The notes under the pieces were generated by a model that was not told where the DNA came from, ran no database searches, and worked only from the letters and a program-made list of their open reading frames with translations. From NCBI RefSeq assembly GCF_002077135.1, contig NZ_LDOS01000002.1, forward strand, positions 1,054,001 to 1,118,000: 64,000 bases of DNA, in the 5' to 3' direction. The DNA comes from Metallibacterium scheffleri. Its GTDB lineage: Bacteria; Pseudomonadota; Gammaproteobacteria; Xanthomonadales; Rhodanobacteraceae. The position numbers and the translations under genes were made by a program. Of the stretch, positions 10,379-26,323 are shown one piece after another (the first letter of the stretch is position 1; the number at the start of each line of letters is the position of its first letter).

Positions 10379-12094
10379 TTACAGATGCACGGCTTCGACG
10401 TGCTGCAACAGCAATTGCAGGCGCTCGCGGTCTTGCCAGGTGTCCAGCTGCAGGCGATAGGCCGCGCGCATGCGGGTGGGCGGACGCTCGCCGGGCGCCT
10501 GAAAATACACCGCGTCGAGTTCGGGGCCGTGCGGCAGCGCCTGCAGACGTAGACGCCAGTGGCCACCGCTGAGCGGGCGCCAGTGCAGGCAAGCGAAATC
10601 ACCCTCGAACAGCGGCTCGGGGAAACCTTGCCCCCACGGACCACCGTCGCGCAACGCGCGCGCCAGATCGAGGGTGAACTCATCGGCCTGCAGTTCGCCA
10701 TCGGTCCACAGCACCGGCTGCAGCGCCCCGGGGGCGAGGCGCGCGTGCACGGCGTCATTGAACGCGCTGGCGAAGCGCGCGTAGTCGGCGCTGCGCAGGC
10801 TGAGGCCCGCCGCCATGGCGTGTCCGCCGAAGCGCAGCAGCAGACCAGGGTGCGCGGCATCGACATCGGCCAGCGCATCGCGAATGTGCAGGCCGGGAAT
10901 CGATCGCGCCGAGCCGCGCAGTTCGCCGGGTGCGCCGGCAGCAGGCGCGAACGCCACCACCGGGCGATGCAATCGTTCCTTCAGGCGCGCAGCCACCAGG
11001 CCGACCACGCCCTCGTGCCAGCCCGGCTGCAACAGGCACACGCCGCAGACGTCGGCAACGTGATCGGCGTCGGCCAGCGCCAGCGCCTGCTCAAGCATGC
11101 CGGCCTGCACCTCGCGGCGCTCGGCGTTGATGGCATGCAGTTGCGCGGCCAGCGCTGCGGCGCGCGCGGCGTCATCGGCGAGCAGGCATTCGATGCCGAT
11201 ACGCATGTCGTCCAGCCTGCCCGCGGCATTGATGCGCGGCGCCAGCGCGAAGCCCAGATCAGCGGCTGAGGCAACGCGCGCATCGCGACCGCTGACCGCG
11301 AATAGCGCCGCGATGCCGTGCGTGGCGCGACCATCGCGCATGCGTGCCAGCCCGGCGCGCACCAGCGCGCGGTTGTTCACATCCAGCGGCACCAGATCGG
11401 CGACCGTACCCAGCGCGACAAGGTCCAGCAGCGGCGCCAGATCGGGCTCGGCGACATCACGGTAGCGCCCTTGCGCACGCAGCGCGGCACGCAGACCCAG
11501 CAGCAGGTAGAACATCACGCCGACGCCAGCCAGCGCGCGGCTGGCAAAGCGCTCACCGGGCAGATTCGGATTGAGGATGACATCGGCCGCGGGCAGCGCC
11601 GCGCCGGGCAGATGATGGTCGGTGACCAGTACGCGACAACCGCGCGCGCGCGCCGCGGCCACGCCATCCAGCGCGGCGATGCCATTGTCCACGGTAATCA
11701 GCAGATCGGGTGCCTGCGCCAGCGTGGCGACCAGCGCCGGGCTCAGGCCATAGCCATGCACCAGGCGATTGGGCACGGCGTAATCGACGTGGCGCGCACC
11801 GAGCAGGCGCAGTCCGCGCAGGCCGACCGCGATACCGGTAGCGCCGTCGCAATCGTAATCGCCGACGATCAAAATGCGGGCATCGCGCGCCAGCACATCC
11901 AGCAGCAGCGCGGTCGCGGCCGGCATGGCGGAAAAATCCTGCGGCGCGAGCAACGCGGCCAGGCGCGGCGTGATGCTGGCGGCATCCAGTGCGCCGCGCG
12001 CGGCATACACGCGCGCCAGCGCCGGGTGCAGGGCTTGCGGCAGTGGTGTGGCGGCATCCAGCACGCGCTGGCGCAGGCGCATCATGGCCGCCAT
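10379..12094 (-). CDS. recJ: Single-stranded-DNA-specific exonuclease RecJ
   Basis: RecJ degrades single-stranded DNA 5' to 3' in RecF-pathway recombination and mismatch repair. The 571-residue product carries the DHH-family motifs DYDCDG at residues 79-84 and DHH at 159-161, followed by the DHHA1 region (GGHAMAAG) and a C-terminal OB-like domain. Length matches the family. Its start overlaps the 3' end of the upstream unknown gene by 13 bases, so translation is probably coupled. Alternative starts at M4 or M5 change little. Confidence 0.95.
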   Translation of the reverse strand: MAAMMRLRQRVLDAATPLPQALHPALARVYAARGALDAASITPRLAALLAPQDFSAMPAATALLLDVLARDARILIVGDYDCDGATGIAVGLRGLRLLGARHVDYAVPNRLVHGYGLSPALVATLAQAPDLLITVDNGIAALDGVAAARARGCRVLVTDHHLPGAALPAADVILNPNLPGERFASRALAGVGVMFYLLLGLRAALRAQGRYRDVAEPDLAPLLDLVALGTVADLVPLDVNNRALVRAGLARMRDGRATHGIAALFAVSGRDARVASAADLGFALAPRINAAGRLDDMRIGIECLLADDAARAAALAAQLHAINAERREVQAGMLEQALALADADHVADVCGVCLLQPGWHEGVVGLVAARLKERLHRPVVAFAPAAGAPGELRGSARSIPGLHIRDALADVDAAHPGLLLRFGGHAMAAGLSLRSADYARFASAFNDAVHARLAPGALQPVLWTDGELQADEFTLDLARALRDGGPWGQGFPEPLFEGDFACLHWRPLSGGHWRLRLQALPHGPELDAVYFQAPGERPPTRMRAAYRLQLDTWQDRERLQLLLQHVEAVHL

Positions 12095-12987
12095 GCACGC
12101 CGCCAGAAACGCCAGCGCTGCGCTGCACGGATGCGCCAGCGCGCGCCATCGATGAAGGCCAGGCGCAGGATTTCATCGCGATGCAGCGCGCGCGCAGCCT
12201 GCGCGATGGCAGCGCGTGCCGACTGCGGATCAAGCGCGGCAAGATCGCTGCAGCGATCGCCGCTAGCGCGCGCCGGCAGCGACCCGTCGACGATGCTGAT
12301 GCCGGCATGCTGCGCCAGCGCGCGCACCAACGCATCGATCGAGCGCACCTGCGTCAACGCGGTACGCGGTCGTGCCGGCAAAGCGCCACCGCCCCACAGC
12401 CACAGCGCATTGACCGGCGCCAGACCCTGCTGCGCGCGCACGCGATTGCGCGAATGCTGATGCAGCAGCACCTGCAGTTCGGTGAACAGGGCGCGCCAGC
12501 GGCGGCCTTCGACGCCTTGCGGCAGATGCGGCAGCAGCTGTTCGCCGAGCACCGCCTCGGGTGCCGCGAACCTCGGCAACGGGCTGCCCGTGGGCAGGCG
12601 CAATTGCCAGCGGTCCGGGCTGGTGATCTCCAGCAGCATGCCCGCATCGCCCAAGAGCGGGCGCAGCGGGCGCGCGAGATCCTCGGCTTCGACACGCGTC
12701 AGGCCCAATGTGCCACAGGCCAGCAGTCGCGCACCGGACATCTCGGCCTGCACCCAGGCCGGGTCGGCGCACAGCCACACGCTGTCGCCGGCGTCGTGCG
12801 CGGCGGCCTCGCGCAGCAGCGCCGCCACCGGCAAGGCCGTACCGGGCAACGCGAATAGCTCGCCCAGCGCGGCCAGCAGCCCCGGCGGCTGCGCGGGCAG
12901 GCGATCACCACGCCCCAGCAGGCGCCGCAGCGCCAGCTCATCGGCGAGCCGCGCCAACGGCGGCAGCAGCAGCGTATGCGTGTTCAT
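12082..12987 (-). CDS. Conserved protein of unknown function, coupled to recJ
   Basis: I cannot assign a function. The 301-residue, leucine/alanine/arginine-rich soluble protein has no signal peptide or membrane segment. A central NALWLWGGGALP motif resembles the NAIWLWG motif of archaeal-type cofactor-independent phosphoglycerate mutases. From memory, relatives next to recJ in xanthomonads carry that automatic label, but the metal-binding residues of a mutase are not evident here, so I do not adopt it. Its 3' end overlaps the recJ start, which suggests shared regulation with a DNA repair gene. It lies 44 bases upstream of the ABC-F gene stop. Confidence 0.6.
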   Translation of the reverse strand: MNTHTLLLPPLARLADELALRRLLGRGDRLPAQPPGLLAALGELFALPGTALPVAALLREAAAHDAGDSVWLCADPAWVQAEMSGARLLACGTLGLTRVEAEDLARPLRPLLGDAGMLLEITSPDRWQLRLPTGSPLPRFAAPEAVLGEQLLPHLPQGVEGRRWRALFTELQVLLHQHSRNRVRAQQGLAPVNALWLWGGGALPARPRTALTQVRSIDALVRALAQHAGISIVDGSLPARASGDRCSDLAALDPQSARAAIAQAARALHRDEILRLAFIDGARWRIRAAQRWRFWRRAWRP

Positions 12988-13031
12988 GTGCGCAGCCTAA
13001 ACCCGGCACTTGGCGCGCACATCAGCCACGC

Positions 13032-14921
13032 TCATGCAGCCGTGTCGGGATCGAGCCGGGCGTAGATGTCCAGCCACTCCTGCTCGAGCCGAGCGTGTTC
13101 GGCGTGCAGCCCGGCCTGCTGCTGCAGCAGGTGCGTCAGTTCGGCATCGGCGCTGGCGTAAAGTTGCGGATCGGCCAACTGCTGCGCCTGCGCGGCCAGT
13201 GCGTCGGCCAGCGTCTGCAAGCGGCTTTCGACCTTCTGCAACCGTTGGCGCAGGGGCTTCTCGCGCTCGCGTTGCTGGGCTGCCTGACGACGCCGTTCGC
13301 GTGCGTTGATCTCGGCCCCGGCCGCCTTGCCGGTACCGCTACGTGCACTGCGCGTCGAGGTGGATTGCAGCGCGGCGTAGTCGTCCAGGTCGCCATCGAA
13401 GACCTGCACCTCGCCGTCGTGCACGCGCCAGAAGCGCTCGCACACCAGGCCCAGCAAGTGGCGGTCGTGCGCCACCAGCAGCAGCGCGCCTGGATAATCG
13501 TTGAGCGCCTCGGCCAGCGCCTCGCGCATGTCCAGATCGAGGTGGTTGGTGGGCTCGTCCAGCACCAACAGGTTGGGCTTGCGCCACGCGATCAATGCCA
13601 GCGCCAGGCGCGCACGCTCGCCGCCGGAGAAGGCCTCGACCGGTTCGAACGCACGCTCGCCGGCGAATTGCCACTGCCCCAGCCAGTCGCGCAGCACCTG
13701 CGGTGCGGCGCGCGGTGCCAGCTCGGACAAATGCGCATAGGCGCTGTGCCCGGCGCGCAAGCTTTCCACCGTGTGCTGGGCGAAGTAGCCGATGACCATA
13801 TCCTTGTGCGCCTGGCGCGTGCCGCCTTGCAGCGCCAGTTCGCCAACCAGTGCCTTGACCAGGGTGGACTTGCCGGCGCCGTTGCGACCGAGCAAGCCGA
13901 TGCGGTCGCCGGCCTGCACGTTGCAGCGCACGTTTTCCAGGATCTCGTGACCGGGATAGCCGATCGCGGCGTCGTCCAGCGCCAGCAGCGATTCGGGCTG
14001 GCGCTCGGGTGCCGGAAAACTGAAGCGGAATGCCTCCGCTGGACGCAGCACCACGGTATCGCCCAGTTTTTCCAGGCGTTTCATGCGCGACTGCGCCTGT
14101 TTGGCCTTGGTGGCCTGGGCCTTGAAGCGATCGATGAAGGATTGCAAATGCGCGCGTTCGGTCTGTTCGCGTGCGCGCATCGCCTGCTGCTGCTTGAGCT
14201 GTTCGCTGCGTTGACGCTCGAAGGCGCTGTAGTTGCCGACATAGGCGCGCGCGACGCCGGCCTCGATATGCAGGATCTGCGTGCACACCGCGTCCAGAAA
14301 CTCACGATCGTGCGAGATCAGCAGCAGCGTGCCCGGATAGCGCAGCAGCCAGGTTTCCAGCCACAGCACGGCATCCAGATCGAGATGGTTGGTGGGCTCG
14401 TCCAGCAACAGCAGGTCGGATGGCGTCATCAGCGCGCGCGCCAGGTTCAGGCGCGCGCGCCAGCCACCGGAGAAACGCGCCACCGCGTGCTGGTGCGTCT
14501 CCGGCGCGAAACCGAGTCCGTACAGCAGGCGCGCGGCGCGCGCTTCGGCATCGTAACCGTGCAGTGCCTCGATGCGCAGATGCGCCTGCGCGGCGGCCTC
14601 GTGATCGTCCGCTTGTGTGGCCAGCGTGGCAGCGCGATGCGCGGCGTGCAGCTCGGCATCGCCGCCAAGCACGAAGTCCAGCGCGGTTTCCGGTAGCGAC
14701 GGGGTTTCCTGATCGACCGCCGCCATGCGCAGGTCGGCGGGCATGTCGAGGCTGCCGGCATCCGGCTCCAGCTCACCCTTGAGCGCGGCGAACAGGCTCG
14801 ACTTGCCGCTGCCGTTGCGGCCGATCACACCGACACGCCAGCCGGCGTGCACGTTCAGATCAAGGCCGGACAGCAGCAGTCTGCCGCCGCGGCGCAATGC
14901 GACACCACGAAAGGAAATCAC
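13032..14921 (-). CDS. yheS: ABC-F family ATPase, YheS type
   Basis: ABC-F proteins lack membrane domains and act on the ribosome. This 629-residue protein has two ATPase cassettes: Walker A GRNGSGKS (34-41) with signature [14 protein letters not shown], and GRNGAGKST with [12 protein letters not shown]. The linker QSYIDRF-like segment ([19 protein letters not shown]) and the C-terminal coiled coil match YheS. The start is the GTG at 14919-14921 ([13 protein letters not shown]), which overlaps the greA TGA as GTGA; ten upstream codons that are also open are not family-like. The overlap makes it the last coupled gene of carA-carB-greA. Confidence 0.92.
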   Translation of the reverse strand: MISFRGVALRRGGRLLLSGLDLNVHAGWRVGVIGRNGSGKSSLFAALKGELEPDAGSLDMPADLRMAAVDQETPSLPETALDFVLGGDAELHAAHRAATLATQADDHEAAAQAHLRIEALHGYDAEARAARLLYGLGFAPETHQHAVARFSGGWRARLNLARALMTPSDLLLLDEPTNHLDLDAVLWLETWLLRYPGTLLLISHDREFLDAVCTQILHIEAGVARAYVGNYSAFERQRSEQLKQQQAMRAREQTERAHLQSFIDRFKAQATKAKQAQSRMKRLEKLGDTVVLRPAEAFRFSFPAPERQPESLLALDDAAIGYPGHEILENVRCNVQAGDRIGLLGRNGAGKSTLVKALVGELALQGGTRQAHKDMVIGYFAQHTVESLRAGHSAYAHLSELAPRAAPQVLRDWLGQWQFAGERAFEPVEAFSGGERARLALALIAWRKPNLLVLDEPTNHLDLDMREALAEALNDYPGALLLVAHDRHLLGLVCERFWRVHDGEVQVFDGDLDDYAALQSTSTRSARSGTGKAAGAEINARERRRQAAQQREREKPLRQRLQKVESRLQTLADALAAQAQQLADPQLYASADAELTHLLQQQAGLHAEHARLEQEWLDIYARLDPDTAA

Positions 14922-15390
14922 TCGTAGCGCACGCCGACGATATCGAAGCAACGCGGCCCGGCAGGGGCGTTGAAATCCACGCTGTCGCCGACGCTTTTGC
15001 CGATCAGGCTGCGTGCGAACGGGCTGCTGACCGAGATCAATCCGGCCTTGATGTCGGCTTCGAGGTCGCCGACGATCTGGTAGGTGATGGTCACGCCGCT
15101 GTCCGCGTCCTCGAGTTGCACGCAGGCCCCGAAGACGATTCGCGGCGCGGCGTTGAGGCGCGCCACGTCGATGATCTCGGCGAAGGACAGCGCGGCTTCC
15201 AGCTCGTTGATGCGGCCCTCGATGAAGCCCTGTTGCTCGCGCGCGGCGTGATATTCAGCGTTTTCCTTGAGGTCGCCGTGCGCGCGCGCCTCGGCGATGG
15301 CGTGGATCACGCGCGGGCGCTCGACGGTTTTCAGGCGTTCCAGCTCGGCGCGCAGGCGCTCGGAGCCTTTTCGGGTCATGGGGGCGCGCT

Positions 15391-15394
<4 letters not shown>
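14918..15394 (-). CDS. greA: Transcription elongation factor GreA
   Basis: GreA rescues backtracked RNA polymerase by stimulating transcript cleavage. The 158-residue product has the N-terminal coiled coil with the acidic tip ([21 protein letters not shown]) and the C-terminal FKBP-like domain ([21 protein letters not shown]). It overlaps carB by four bases upstream and the ABC-F gene by four bases downstream. carA-carB-greA is a known order in Pseudomonas and xanthomonads. Confidence 0.97.
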
Positions 15395-18618
<3,224 letters not shown>

Positions 18619-18619
18619 G

Positions 18620-19756
18620 TCAGCGCGCCTCCATCAGCGCCACGAAACGGTCGAAGAGGTCGGAGACGTCGTGCGGCCCGGGACTGGCTTCCGGGTGACC
18701 CTGGAACGAAAACGCCGGCGCATCGCTCAGTTCGATGCCTTGGTTGGAACCATCGAACAGCGAGCGGTGCGTGACGCGCGCGTTGGCTGGCAGCGTGGTT
18801 TCATCGACCGCGAAACCGTGGTTCTGGCTGGTGATCAGCACGCGCCCGGAAGCCAGTTCCTGCACCGGGTGATTGGCGCCGTGGTGGCCGAATTTCATCT
18901 TCAGCGTCTTGCCACCGACGGCGAGGCCGAGCAACTGGTGGCCAAGGCAGATGCCGAACAGCGGCGTCCTGCGCGCCAGGAACTCGCGGATCGCGGCGAT
19001 GGCGTAAGCGCAGGGCTCGGGATCACCGGGACCGTTGGACAGGAACACGCCGTCGGGCTTGAGCGCCAGCGCGACGCTGGCCGGCGTCTGCGCGGGCACC
19101 ACGGTCACGGCGCAGCCGCGATCCGCCAGCAGGCGCAGGATGTTGTGTTTGACGCCGAAGTCGTAGGCCACCACGTGCCGGCGCGGCGCAGCATGCGCGC
19201 AGCCGCCGCGGTCGAGATCGATGCTGCCATCCTGCCAGCGATACGCTGCCGTGGTGCTGACCACGCGCGCCAGGTCCATGCCGGCAAGGCCGGGAAAACC
19301 GCGCGCGGCGGTCACGGCGCGCACGGCGGCATCGGCGTGCGCGGCCTCGGGGCCGGCCAGGATGCAGCCGGACTGCGCCCCCTTGTCGCGCAGGATGCGC
19401 GTGAGCTTGCGCGTGTCCAGTCCGGCGATGGCGACCACACCATGGCGTGCGAGGTAATCCGGCAGGCTCTCGCGGTTACGCCAGTTGCTGGGCAGGCGCG
19501 GCACGTCGCGCACGATCAAACCGGCGGCATGCACCTGCGCGGACTCGTCATCGTCCGCGTTGCAGCCGGTGTTGCCGATGTGCGGATACGTCAGCGTGAC
19601 GATCTGCCTGGCATAGGACGGATCGCTGAGGATTTCCTGGTAGCCGGTCATGGCGGTGTTGAACACCACCTCGCCCACGGTGGAACCGGGGGCGCCAACG
19701 CTCATCCCCACGAAAAGGGTGCCGTCTTCGAGGGCGAGCAGGGCTGGATCATGCAT
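18620..19756 (-). CDS. carA: Carbamoyl-phosphate synthase small subunit
   Basis: CarA is the glutaminase subunit that feeds ammonia to CarB. The 378-residue product has the N-terminal CPSase small domain ([32 protein letters not shown]) and a class I amidotransferase domain with the nucleophile cysteine in [14 protein letters not shown] and the catalytic HPE in [11 protein letters not shown]. No good Shine-Dalgarno precedes the ATG; GGAAGG lies 13 bases away. dapB, often upstream of carA in gammaproteobacteria, is here separated by two other genes. Confidence 0.97.
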   Translation of the reverse strand: MHDPALLALEDGTLFVGMSVGAPGSTVGEVVFNTAMTGYQEILSDPSYARQIVTLTYPHIGNTGCNADDDESAQVHAAGLIVRDVPRLPSNWRNRESLPDYLARHGVVAIAGLDTRKLTRILRDKGAQSGCILAGPEAAHADAAVRAVTAARGFPGLAGMDLARVVSTTAAYRWQDGSIDLDRGGCAHAAPRRHVVAYDFGVKHNILRLLADRGCAVTVVPAQTPASVALALKPDGVFLSNGPGDPEPCAYAIAAIREFLARRTPLFGICLGHQLLGLAVGGKTLKMKFGHHGANHPVQELASGRVLITSQNHGFAVDETTLPANARVTHRSLFDGSNQGIELSDAPAFSFQGHPEASPGPHDVSDLFDRFVALMEAR

Positions 19757-19840
19757 GGGGGTACGCCTTCCAGATGCGACAAGACCCGCGATCCAGCGCG
19801 CGGCGGGACCGAGGTGTGGGGGGACAGCAGGCGAGGCGCA

Positions 19841-19869
19841 ATTCTAGGCGCGTCGCGGCATGAAGTCAC
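19841..19869 (-). promoter_or_regulatory. Candidate promoter of carA-carB-greA
   Basis: On the minus strand GTGACT (19864-19869) and TAGAAT (19841-19846) are separated by 17 bases, giving a leader of about 78 bases before carA. A second TAGAAT, on the plus strand at 19892-19897, may serve the divergent oxygenase gene but has no matching -35. Confidence 0.5.
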
Positions 19870-19925
19870 GCGCCGCGAGCCGCGCACTCGCTAGAATGCG
19901 CTGGTCAACCCCCGGAGCGCACCGG

Positions 19926-20645
19926 ATGAACGCCGCTGCCCTGCCCGCTTTCGACACCGACTGGCTGCCTGCCGCCACGCACCTGCTCAGTCCGGCGCGC
20001 ACGCTGCGCCACGAGCCCTTCGATTTCATCGTCGTGCCGGACCTGCTGCCCGCCGCGTCGGCGCCCGCGCTGCTGCCGGACTATCCGCATTTCAACGAGG
20101 CCGGGTTCTTCCCCTACACGCCGCAGCAATGCGGGCCGCGCTTCAACGCGCTGGTTGCGGCACTGACCGCGCCGGCGTTCGCCGATGCGCTGGGCGCGCA
20201 ACTGAATATCGAGCGGCTCAGCCAGTACCCCACCCTGGTCACGCTGTGCGGGCGCATGAACATGCGCCACGGCACCATCCATACCGACAGTCGTTCCAAA
20301 GTGGCCACGGCGCTGCTTTACCTCAACACCAGTTGGCCGGACACCAGCGCGGGTTGCCTGCGTTTTCTGGCCGACGCGCATGACATCGACGCCGTGCTGG
20401 TGCCCGAGATCAGACCGCTGTTCGGCACGCTGGCGATGTTCAAGCGCGCCGACAACTCCTTCCACGGTCATCTGCCCTGCGAGGGCGAGCGCAAGGTGCT
20501 GCAGATCGCCTGGGTGGTCAGCGAGGAGGCCAAGGCGCGCAAGACCCGGCGTGGACGCTTTTCGCGCCTGATGAAACAATTGTTCGGCGGATTCGACCGC
20601 AGGCTCGGCGCGGGGCGCGACCGCAACGCGGGGCACCTGGACTGA
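19926..20645 (+). CDS. 2-oxoglutarate/Fe(II)-dependent oxygenase family protein
   Basis: This is a probable non-haem iron oxygenase; the substrate is unknown. The 239-residue product shows the facial triad HTD (H119, D121), a downstream His in NSFHGH (H180 or H182), and the 2-oxoglutarate-binding arginine at R189 in GERKVLQIAW. Such proteins (PF13640 type) hydroxylate protein or small-molecule substrates; similar ones are recalled near polysaccharide clusters. The start is the ATG after CCGGAGCGCACCGG. The C-terminus is basic. It is divergent from carA and stands alone between carA and an MFS gene. Confidence 0.75.
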   Translation: MNAAALPAFDTDWLPAATHLLSPARTLRHEPFDFIVVPDLLPAASAPALLPDYPHFNEAGFFPYTPQQCGPRFNALVAALTAPAFADALGAQLNIERLSQYPTLVTLCGRMNMRHGTIHTDSRSKVATALLYLNTSWPDTSAGCLRFLADAHDIDAVLVPEIRPLFGTLAMFKRADNSFHGHLPCEGERKVLQIAWVVSEEAKARKTRRGRFSRLMKQLFGGFDRRLGAGRDRNAGHLD

Positions 20646-20800
20646 GCCGCCGCGCCAGGATCCCGCTCACGGAATCGTGTTATGCACCGCGGCAAACGAT
20701 GCCGTCACTCGGCGTTACCATGCGTACACTGAACTGATACGCGCTGCGCTTGGCCCGGCATGGCTGCGTGTCGCATCGCGCAGACCAACCACAGGTGCGC

Positions 20801-22054
20801 ATGAACGGCAGGAAGATACCGCCCGTCTGGATCCTTGCCCTGCCCTGGCTCACCTTCGGCATGGTCAGCGGTTTCGTGCTGGTGACGCTGCCCAACGTGC
20901 TGGGCGCGCAGGGCATCCCCGGCGCGCGCCTGGGCGTGGCGGTAGCTGTGATCGGTTCGCCGATGTTCTGGAATTTCATTTTCGCGCCGCTGCTGGACGT
21001 ACGCTTCAATCGCCGCACCTACGCGCTGGTGTTCGGCATCCTTGGCGTGGCCGCCACGGCCTTCACCGTGTTGCACATGCACCAGTTGGTCGTGGTCGAG
21101 ATCGTCATGCTCATCGGCTTTCTGTCCGTGTGCATGTACCAATCTGCAGTGGGCGGATGGGTAGGCAGCCTGATTGGCGAGAACCAGGACAGCAAGCTCG
21201 GCGCATGGAGCACGGTGTACAACCTCTCCGGCGGCGGCATCGGCACGATGGTCTCCGGTTATGCCATCGAGCATTGGAACATCACCACGGCGGCAGCACT
21301 GTGCTTTGCGGTTTTCCTCGCGCCATTACTGGCGTTCATCTGGATTCCATCCGTCCAGGTCGGCACGGTGCGCATGGGCGAGAACTTCAGCCGCTTCGTG
21401 CGCGAGATCGGTGCCCTGGTCAGGCGTCCGCAGGTGCTGATGGCGTTGGCGATGTTCATCCTGCCTTCGGCCTCATTCGCGCTGACCAACGTGCTCAGCG
21501 GCTGGAGCGGTGATTTCCGCGCCAGTGAACAATTCGTCAGCCTGATCGGTGGCGGCGGCATCATCGCCGGGGGCATCATCGGCAGTCTGCTGGTGCCGAT
21601 ACTGGCGCGGCGCATCCCGCTACGGGCGCTGTATCTGTCCATTGGCCTGGTCGGGGCGAGCTTCACCCTGTGCATGCTGCTGCTGCCACGCACCGAGGCA
21701 GTGTTCGGTCTGGTCTTCCTCGGCGAGAACACGATGCAGTCGGCAGCCATCGCTGCTGCGGCTGCAATCACCTTCGAGGTCATCGGTACCGGCAACCCGC
21801 TGGCTGCAACGACCTATGCGCTACTGATCGCTGCCGGCAATCTGCCCATCGACTACATGGCCGCCGTGGATGCGCGCGGCTATGCCTGGCATGGCATCAG
21901 CGGAGCCTTGCTCACCGACGCGCTGCTCAGCGCCGGCGCCTGCCTGTTGCTGGTGCTGCTGTTTCGGCGCCGCCTCCTCGCGCAACCGCAGCGCGGCGCG
22001 GCTCAGGTCGGCAATCTGTCACGCGGAACATCCAGCACCTGTTCGAGCGTGTAA
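20801..22054 (+). CDS. MFS permease, AmpG-like
   Basis: This is a 12-segment inner-membrane transporter of 417 residues. The start (MNGRKIPPVWILALPW) puts the first membrane helix directly after a short cytoplasmic tail. The pattern LPWLTFGMVSGFVLVTLPNVLGAQGIP and the middle EVIGTGNPLAATTYALLIAAGNLP resemble the AmpG/acetyl-CoA transporter branch, which imports muropeptides or acetyl-CoA-like solutes. The substrate is not proven. Its 3' end overlaps the convergent dapB gene by 52 bases, so its last 17 codons are read from DNA that also encodes the DapB C-terminus. Confidence 0.75.
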   Translation: MNGRKIPPVWILALPWLTFGMVSGFVLVTLPNVLGAQGIPGARLGVAVAVIGSPMFWNFIFAPLLDVRFNRRTYALVFGILGVAATAFTVLHMHQLVVVEIVMLIGFLSVCMYQSAVGGWVGSLIGENQDSKLGAWSTVYNLSGGGIGTMVSGYAIEHWNITTAAALCFAVFLAPLLAFIWIPSVQVGTVRMGENFSRFVREIGALVRRPQVLMALAMFILPSASFALTNVLSGWSGDFRASEQFVSLIGGGGIIAGGIIGSLLVPILARRIPLRALYLSIGLVGASFTLCMLLLPRTEAVFGLVFLGENTMQSAAIAAAAAITFEVIGTGNPLAATTYALLIAAGNLPIDYMAAVDARGYAWHGISGALLTDALLSAGACLLLVLLFRRRLLAQPQRGAAQVGNLSRGTSSTCSSV

Positions 22055-22818
22055 TGGCCCGGCGGGCGCCCCGCCAGCCAGCAGGCTGCCTCGAGGGCCC
22101 CGCGCGCGAAGATGACGCGGTTGCCGGCCCGATGCGTGAGCTCGATGCGCTCGCCCGCGCCCAGCAGCCACACGCCGTGTTCGCCCACCACGTCGCCGCC
22201 GCGCAACACGGCGAAACCGATCGCGCCCGGCGCGCGCGGCCCGACCTGTCCGTGGCGCGCGGTCTGCATCACTTCCTCGAGGCGCCGCCCGCGCGCGGCG
22301 GCAGCGGCTTCGCCCAGTGCCAGCGCGGTGCCGGAAGGCGCGTCTTCCTTGCGCGCGTGGTGTGCCTCGAGAATCTCGATGTCCCAATCCGGCAACGCGG
22401 CGGCAGCCGCGCGCAACAGGCGCGTCAGCAGGCTGATGCCGAGGCTGAAATTGGCCGCGTGCAGCACCGCGATGTGCGCGGCAGCCACATCCAGCGCAGC
22501 CCACTGCGCCGCGCTCAATCCGGTCGTGCCGCTGACCAGCGCCATGCCGCGCTCCACGCACAGCGCCAGCGCACGATCAAAGCCCCCGGTGCTGCTGAAA
22601 TCCACCAGCACCCGCGCACCGGCGTCGCCCAGACGCGTGCTGTAGGTCAGCGCGCCGGGCACGGCCGGACTGACCAGCGGCGTGCCCTCCAGTGTCGAGC
22701 CCGGCGCCACCAGCGCGGCGGCGAGTTTCAGGCGCGCATCCAAGCGCGTCAGCTCGATCAGGCTGCGCCCCATGCGCCCGGCGGCGCCGTGGATGGCAAT
22801 GCGAATGGGTTCGGTCAT
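22003..22818 (-). CDS. dapB: 4-hydroxy-tetrahydrodipicolinate reductase
   Basis: DapB reduces the dihydrodipicolinate intermediate with NAD(P)H in lysine and diaminopimelate synthesis. The 271-residue product has the dinucleotide fingerprint GAAGRMG near the N-terminus, the FSSTGG and GTTGLS loops, and the catalytic EAHHARKEDAPSGTA containing the conserved His pair and lysine. Length matches the family. It is followed on the same strand by ligA after 67 bases upstream and is convergent with the MFS gene. Confidence 0.96.
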   Translation of the reverse strand: MTEPIRIAIHGAAGRMGRSLIELTRLDARLKLAAALVAPGSTLEGTPLVSPAVPGALTYSTRLGDAGARVLVDFSSTGGFDRALALCVERGMALVSGTTGLSAAQWAALDVAAAHIAVLHAANFSLGISLLTRLLRAAAAALPDWDIEILEAHHARKEDAPSGTALALGEAAAAARGRRLEEVMQTARHGQVGPRAPGAIGFAVLRGGDVVGEHGVWLLGAGERIELTHRAGNRVIFARGALEAACWLAGRPPGHYTLEQVLDVPRDRLPT

Positions 22819-22885
22819 GGGCGTTCGGGCAGGGTCAAAACGCGAGCTTAGCGCGGCAGACTCGGCTTGCGCGTCGCGCGATGCG

Positions 22886-26243
<3,358 letters not shown>

Positions 26244-26281
26244 AACGCGATCGATCGAGGATACGGCGGCCGCGACGCAGT

Positions 26282-26294
26282 GTTATGATATAAC
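26282..26294 (+). promoter_or_regulatory. Zur-box-like palindrome
   Basis: GTTAT-GAT-ATAAC is a perfect 5-bp dyad with a 3-base centre. It matches 12 of 13 positions of the GTTATAATATAAC core recalled for gammaproteobacterial Zur sites. It lies 29 bases before the GTG start of a multi-His membrane transporter and contains -10-like TATGAT/TATAAC. The Zur assignment is inference. Confidence 0.5.
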
Positions 26295-26323
26295 GATTGT
26301 CGCAAGTACTGCGGAGCCAAAGC

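Noticed and set aside
12082-12987. Annotation as phosphoglycerate mutase
   Set aside because: Only one short motif is shared; metal and phosphoserine residues were not identified.
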